Program-made: the position numbers and the translations under genes
Shown: positions 62,101-64,000 of the stretch, in pieces
Numbering within the stretch: position 1 is the stretch's first letter
Layout: every line of letters begins with the position of its first letter
NCBI RefSeq assembly: GCF_958295425.1
Contig: NC_081146.1
Span: 27,046,764 to 27,110,763 of the forward strand
Reading direction: 5' to 3'
Source of the DNA: Solea solea
Taxonomy: Eukaryota; Chordata; Actinopteri; Pleuronectiformes; Soleidae
DNA: 64,000 bases
The notes under the pieces: model-generated
What the model saw: only the letters and a program-made list of their open reading frames with translations
What the model was told of the DNA's origin: nothing
The model's database searches: none

Positions 62101-62569
62101 GAGAGGGACAGTTCTGGTTCTGACTTCTATTCAAGCAGCAATCTGCACTGTCTGGCTTGTCTCTGCTTCACCAATGCCTTATAAAAACACCCAGTATTAC
62201 AATGACAAGATAGTTTATGAGTGTGTAGTTGGGTCCACAGTTGGTTTTGCAGTTTTACTTGGTTATATTGGTTTACTGGCCATCCTCAGTTGTTTGTTAG
62301 CCTTTTTAGCAAGGAATCTTCCGGACAGTTTCAATGAGGCCAAACTCATCACTTTCAGCATGCTGATCTTCTGTGCAGTGTGGGTGGCCTTTATCCCTGC
62401 TTACATCAACTCACCAGGCAAATATGCAGATGCAGTGGAGGTATTTGCCATCCTAGCCTCCAGCTTTGGCCTCTTGGTGGCGCTGTTTGGACCTAAATGT
62501 TATATAATCCTTGTGAGACCAGAGAGGAACACAAAGAAAGCCATCATGGGTCGTGGCACCACACAGTAA
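57448..62569 (+). CDS. Family C olfactory receptor (OlfC / vomeronasal type 2-like), nine exons, 874 aa
   Basis: Exons: 57448-57680, 57906-58194, 58276-58362, 58591-58860, 59187-59393, 59476-59751, 60782-61009, 61456-61579, 61659-62569. All borders are GT-AG and all junctions keep frame, with no internal stop. Residues 1-25 are a hydrophobic signal peptide. Residues about 30-500 form the Venus flytrap ligand domain ([39 protein letters not shown]). Residues about 531-590 form the nine-cysteine domain (six Cys in exon 8, three in exon 9). Seven membrane segments fill the last exon, ending [14 protein letters not shown]. Members of this family are G protein-coupled receptors, generally for amino acids, on olfactory neurons. 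The particular ligand cannot be told. It appears intact. Confidence 0.92.
58985..59135. repeat. TA and TATC microsatellite in OlfC intron
   Basis: A long TATATA run is followed by TATCTATC units, in the intron between exons 58591-58860 and 59187-59393. Confidence 0.95.
59752..60781 (+). other. Intron 6 of the OlfC gene
   Basis: It is the longest intron of the gene (1.03 kb) and AT-rich. A TACATA/TATATA microsatellite lies at 60099-60172. No element or exon is recognised. Confidence 0.7.
60099..60172. repeat. TACA/TATA microsatellite
   Basis: Mixed ACATA and TATA units within OlfC intron 6. Confidence 0.85.
61659..62569 (+). other. Seven-transmembrane exon of the OlfC receptor
   Basis: Segments run in order: [130 protein letters not shown]. 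The third intracellular region ([13 protein letters not shown]) matches the family C pattern. One exon for the whole membrane domain is the normal layout of V2R-type genes. Confidence 0.9.
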
Positions 62570-62637
62570 AAACGTTACCACTTCTGTCTCTCGGTGTGAT
62601 CCACTCTGTATTACAGAATTGAGTCATAATAACAGGC

Positions 62638-62643
62638 AATAAA
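62638..62643 (+). terminator. Polyadenylation signal of the OlfC gene
   Basis: AATAAA lies 69 bp after the stop codon at 62569, the only hexamer nearby. Confidence 0.6.
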
Positions 62644-62790
62644 GATATGATACAATAAATTAGTTTACTGTTTTGATATTTTTCTGGAATTTTTCTGAAT
62701 TCATTGTACATGAGTAATTTTTGTTGTTTCAAGAGTAACTGCTTTTTTAAATTACGTCTTTTTTTCATGTAATATTATTGAAATCAGTAT

Positions 62791-63271
62791 CTAGTTATGA
62801 GTACAAGGACCATTTATCAAACAACACAACTCCGGCAGGAAACAGGAGTGGTTGGGTACTTGCACAACATCTGACTGAGGTAAACTGTGCTGTGGAGGTT
62901 GATGGACCTTCTTCCTCATTGTAATTTCCAGCATTGCTCTGTTAGAGAGAAACAAGTTTGAAGTTATATTGTGGAACAACACTATTAACTGAAATCATAG
63001 TTTGTTTGTTTGTTTGTTTGTTTTTTAAAAAGGTGTAAACCTCAACAGGCCTCTCTCTGTGGCAGGTAATAAGGTGTCGTCATCATCCTCCTGTAATGCA
63101 ACAGAATGTTTGTGTTATATTCTACTCATTATGACAAATCTGTGGAATATTAGGAGTACTTACAGCAGCATGGAGGTCTGTTAAGGCAGAAGGCTCCACG
63201 AGACAGATTACACCATCAGTAACTGGTAGAAGATGATTACCCAGAAAAGTCACCATAAAATAGATTGGTAT
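62791..63271 (-). CDS. Tentative 3' exons of an unidentified minus-strand gene
   Basis: Three segments look exon-like on the minus strand. 63271-63164 has an acceptor TTTTCAG, a donor GTAAGT and 36 open codons (IPIYFMVTFLGNHLL...). 63090-63041 has an acceptor ATTACAG, a donor GTTTAC and EDDDDTLLPATERGLL. 62940-62791 has an acceptor CTAACAG and is open to a stop at its low end. Phases join without a stop. There is no recognisable domain, and upstream exons would lie further right. It could be a gene fragment or a chance alignment of splice-like signals. Its 3' end would converge on the OlfC gene. Confidence 0.3.
63001..63024. repeat. GTTT tetranucleotide repeat
   Basis: About five GTTT units. 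They would sit in an intron of the tentative minus-strand gene. Confidence 0.8.
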
Positions 63272-63419
63272 CTGAAAACAACAGCAGCCAATTACAAAGA
63301 ACTGTAGCCTACTGCTGCAAGAAAAATCAGTGTGCCAAGTTGTGTCTAAGACGAATGGGTGGCCATTACTGAGCGAACACTAGAAAAAGGATTCATGTAC
63401 ATGCCATTCATCTGAATAA

Positions 63420-63930
63420 CTTACCACTTATGTAGGCCCCTGTGTCCTGGGGCGGGGCTTGGTCCGATGATTTACCCCCATGATGAGATGCCCTCATCTC
63501 ATCTGGTGTGGGGCGTGGTTACCCTCACCACATGGTGGGGTTGCTCTCCGTCACCCCTGGTCTGCCGTTCTCCCCTAATTTTATCGTATGATAGACATCA
63601 GGGTCTGGGGGGTGGGGGGTCATGTTGACAGCTCCACTGTCTGCCAGCAGTGGGGTGTCGCTGCCACATCTTTCCCCTCCATTTTAACAGCACACTAGAT
63701 ACCAACATACCCCATATCACACACACACACATGCAAACACACCACCAAATCATTCCCTGGTGGACGGGGGTGGGGTGGGCGTGAGTGCTCTCCCGGGTTC
63801 CCGACTCCTGTTTGCTCCTCAGCTATATTGGGGCTGGCGGTCTGGGTGGGGGCAGCTATGGTGGCCTGGGGGCTTAGTTGGATGTGGGGGATCTGGTCCC
63901 CATCGGTCTGGGGGGTACTGTATTCAGTAC
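63420..63930. repeat. GC-rich, G-run-rich sequence of unknown type
   Basis: Base composition changes sharply from the AT-rich flanks to GGGGTGGG/GGGGCTGG-rich DNA, with a CA run (63720-63742). The tract could be the 5' untranslated region of a LINE or other dispersed repeat, because such a composition is foreign to the locus. I could not match it to a family, and no open frame is convincing. Confidence 0.35.
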
Positions 63931-64000
63931 TTTAATGAGGAGTTGGTCACCACTTTTGAAACAATAATAGCTTCCACACTTCTTGGAAGATTTTCCTCAA

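Overview
The window looks like teleost fish nuclear DNA. Genes are split into short exons by GT-AG introns. The repeats are typical of ray-finned fish (an L2-type LINE with its characteristic 3' tail, hAT and other MITE-like elements, abundant TA, GT and TC microsatellites). The two recognisable multi-exon genes are a fish-like mtmr11 and a family C olfactory receptor (OlfC/V2R type). No species can be named from the sequence alone.

Left third (about 4.9-31 kb). Fifteen phase-compatible exons on the + strand (4884-23811) encode the catalytically dead myotubularin MTMR11. Only the first coding exon is not found. Its introns carry four copies of a palindromic-ended MITE, copies of a second element starting with AGGGCTGG, and a 31-bp minisatellite of about 38 units. 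Its 3' end runs tail-to-tail into a two-exon minus-strand gene (30885 down to 27788) for a 169-residue RING-finger protein that ends in an unusual Leu-Gln6 heptad array.

Middle (33.4-52.6 kb). About 19 kb is a tandem satellite with a 38-bp unit, in two interleaved subtypes and organised into higher-order repeats. Inside it sit a 458-bp hAT-type element with a perfect 8-bp target duplication, a 1.5-kb L2-like LINE fragment with an intact reverse-transcriptase frame and a 7-bp duplication, and three copies of a tRNA-Arg-like sequence amplified together with the satellite.

Right third (52.7-64 kb). After eroded LINE debris (53.5-54.3 and 55.4-56.5 kb) comes an apparently intact nine-exon family C GPCR (57448-62569, 874 residues), with a Venus flytrap domain, a nine-cysteine domain and seven membrane segments. 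The last kilobase holds tentative minus-strand exons of an unidentified gene and a GC-rich stretch. I see no operon-like coordination among the genes; the notable biology is the receptor, the LQ-repeat RING protein and the architecture of the satellite.
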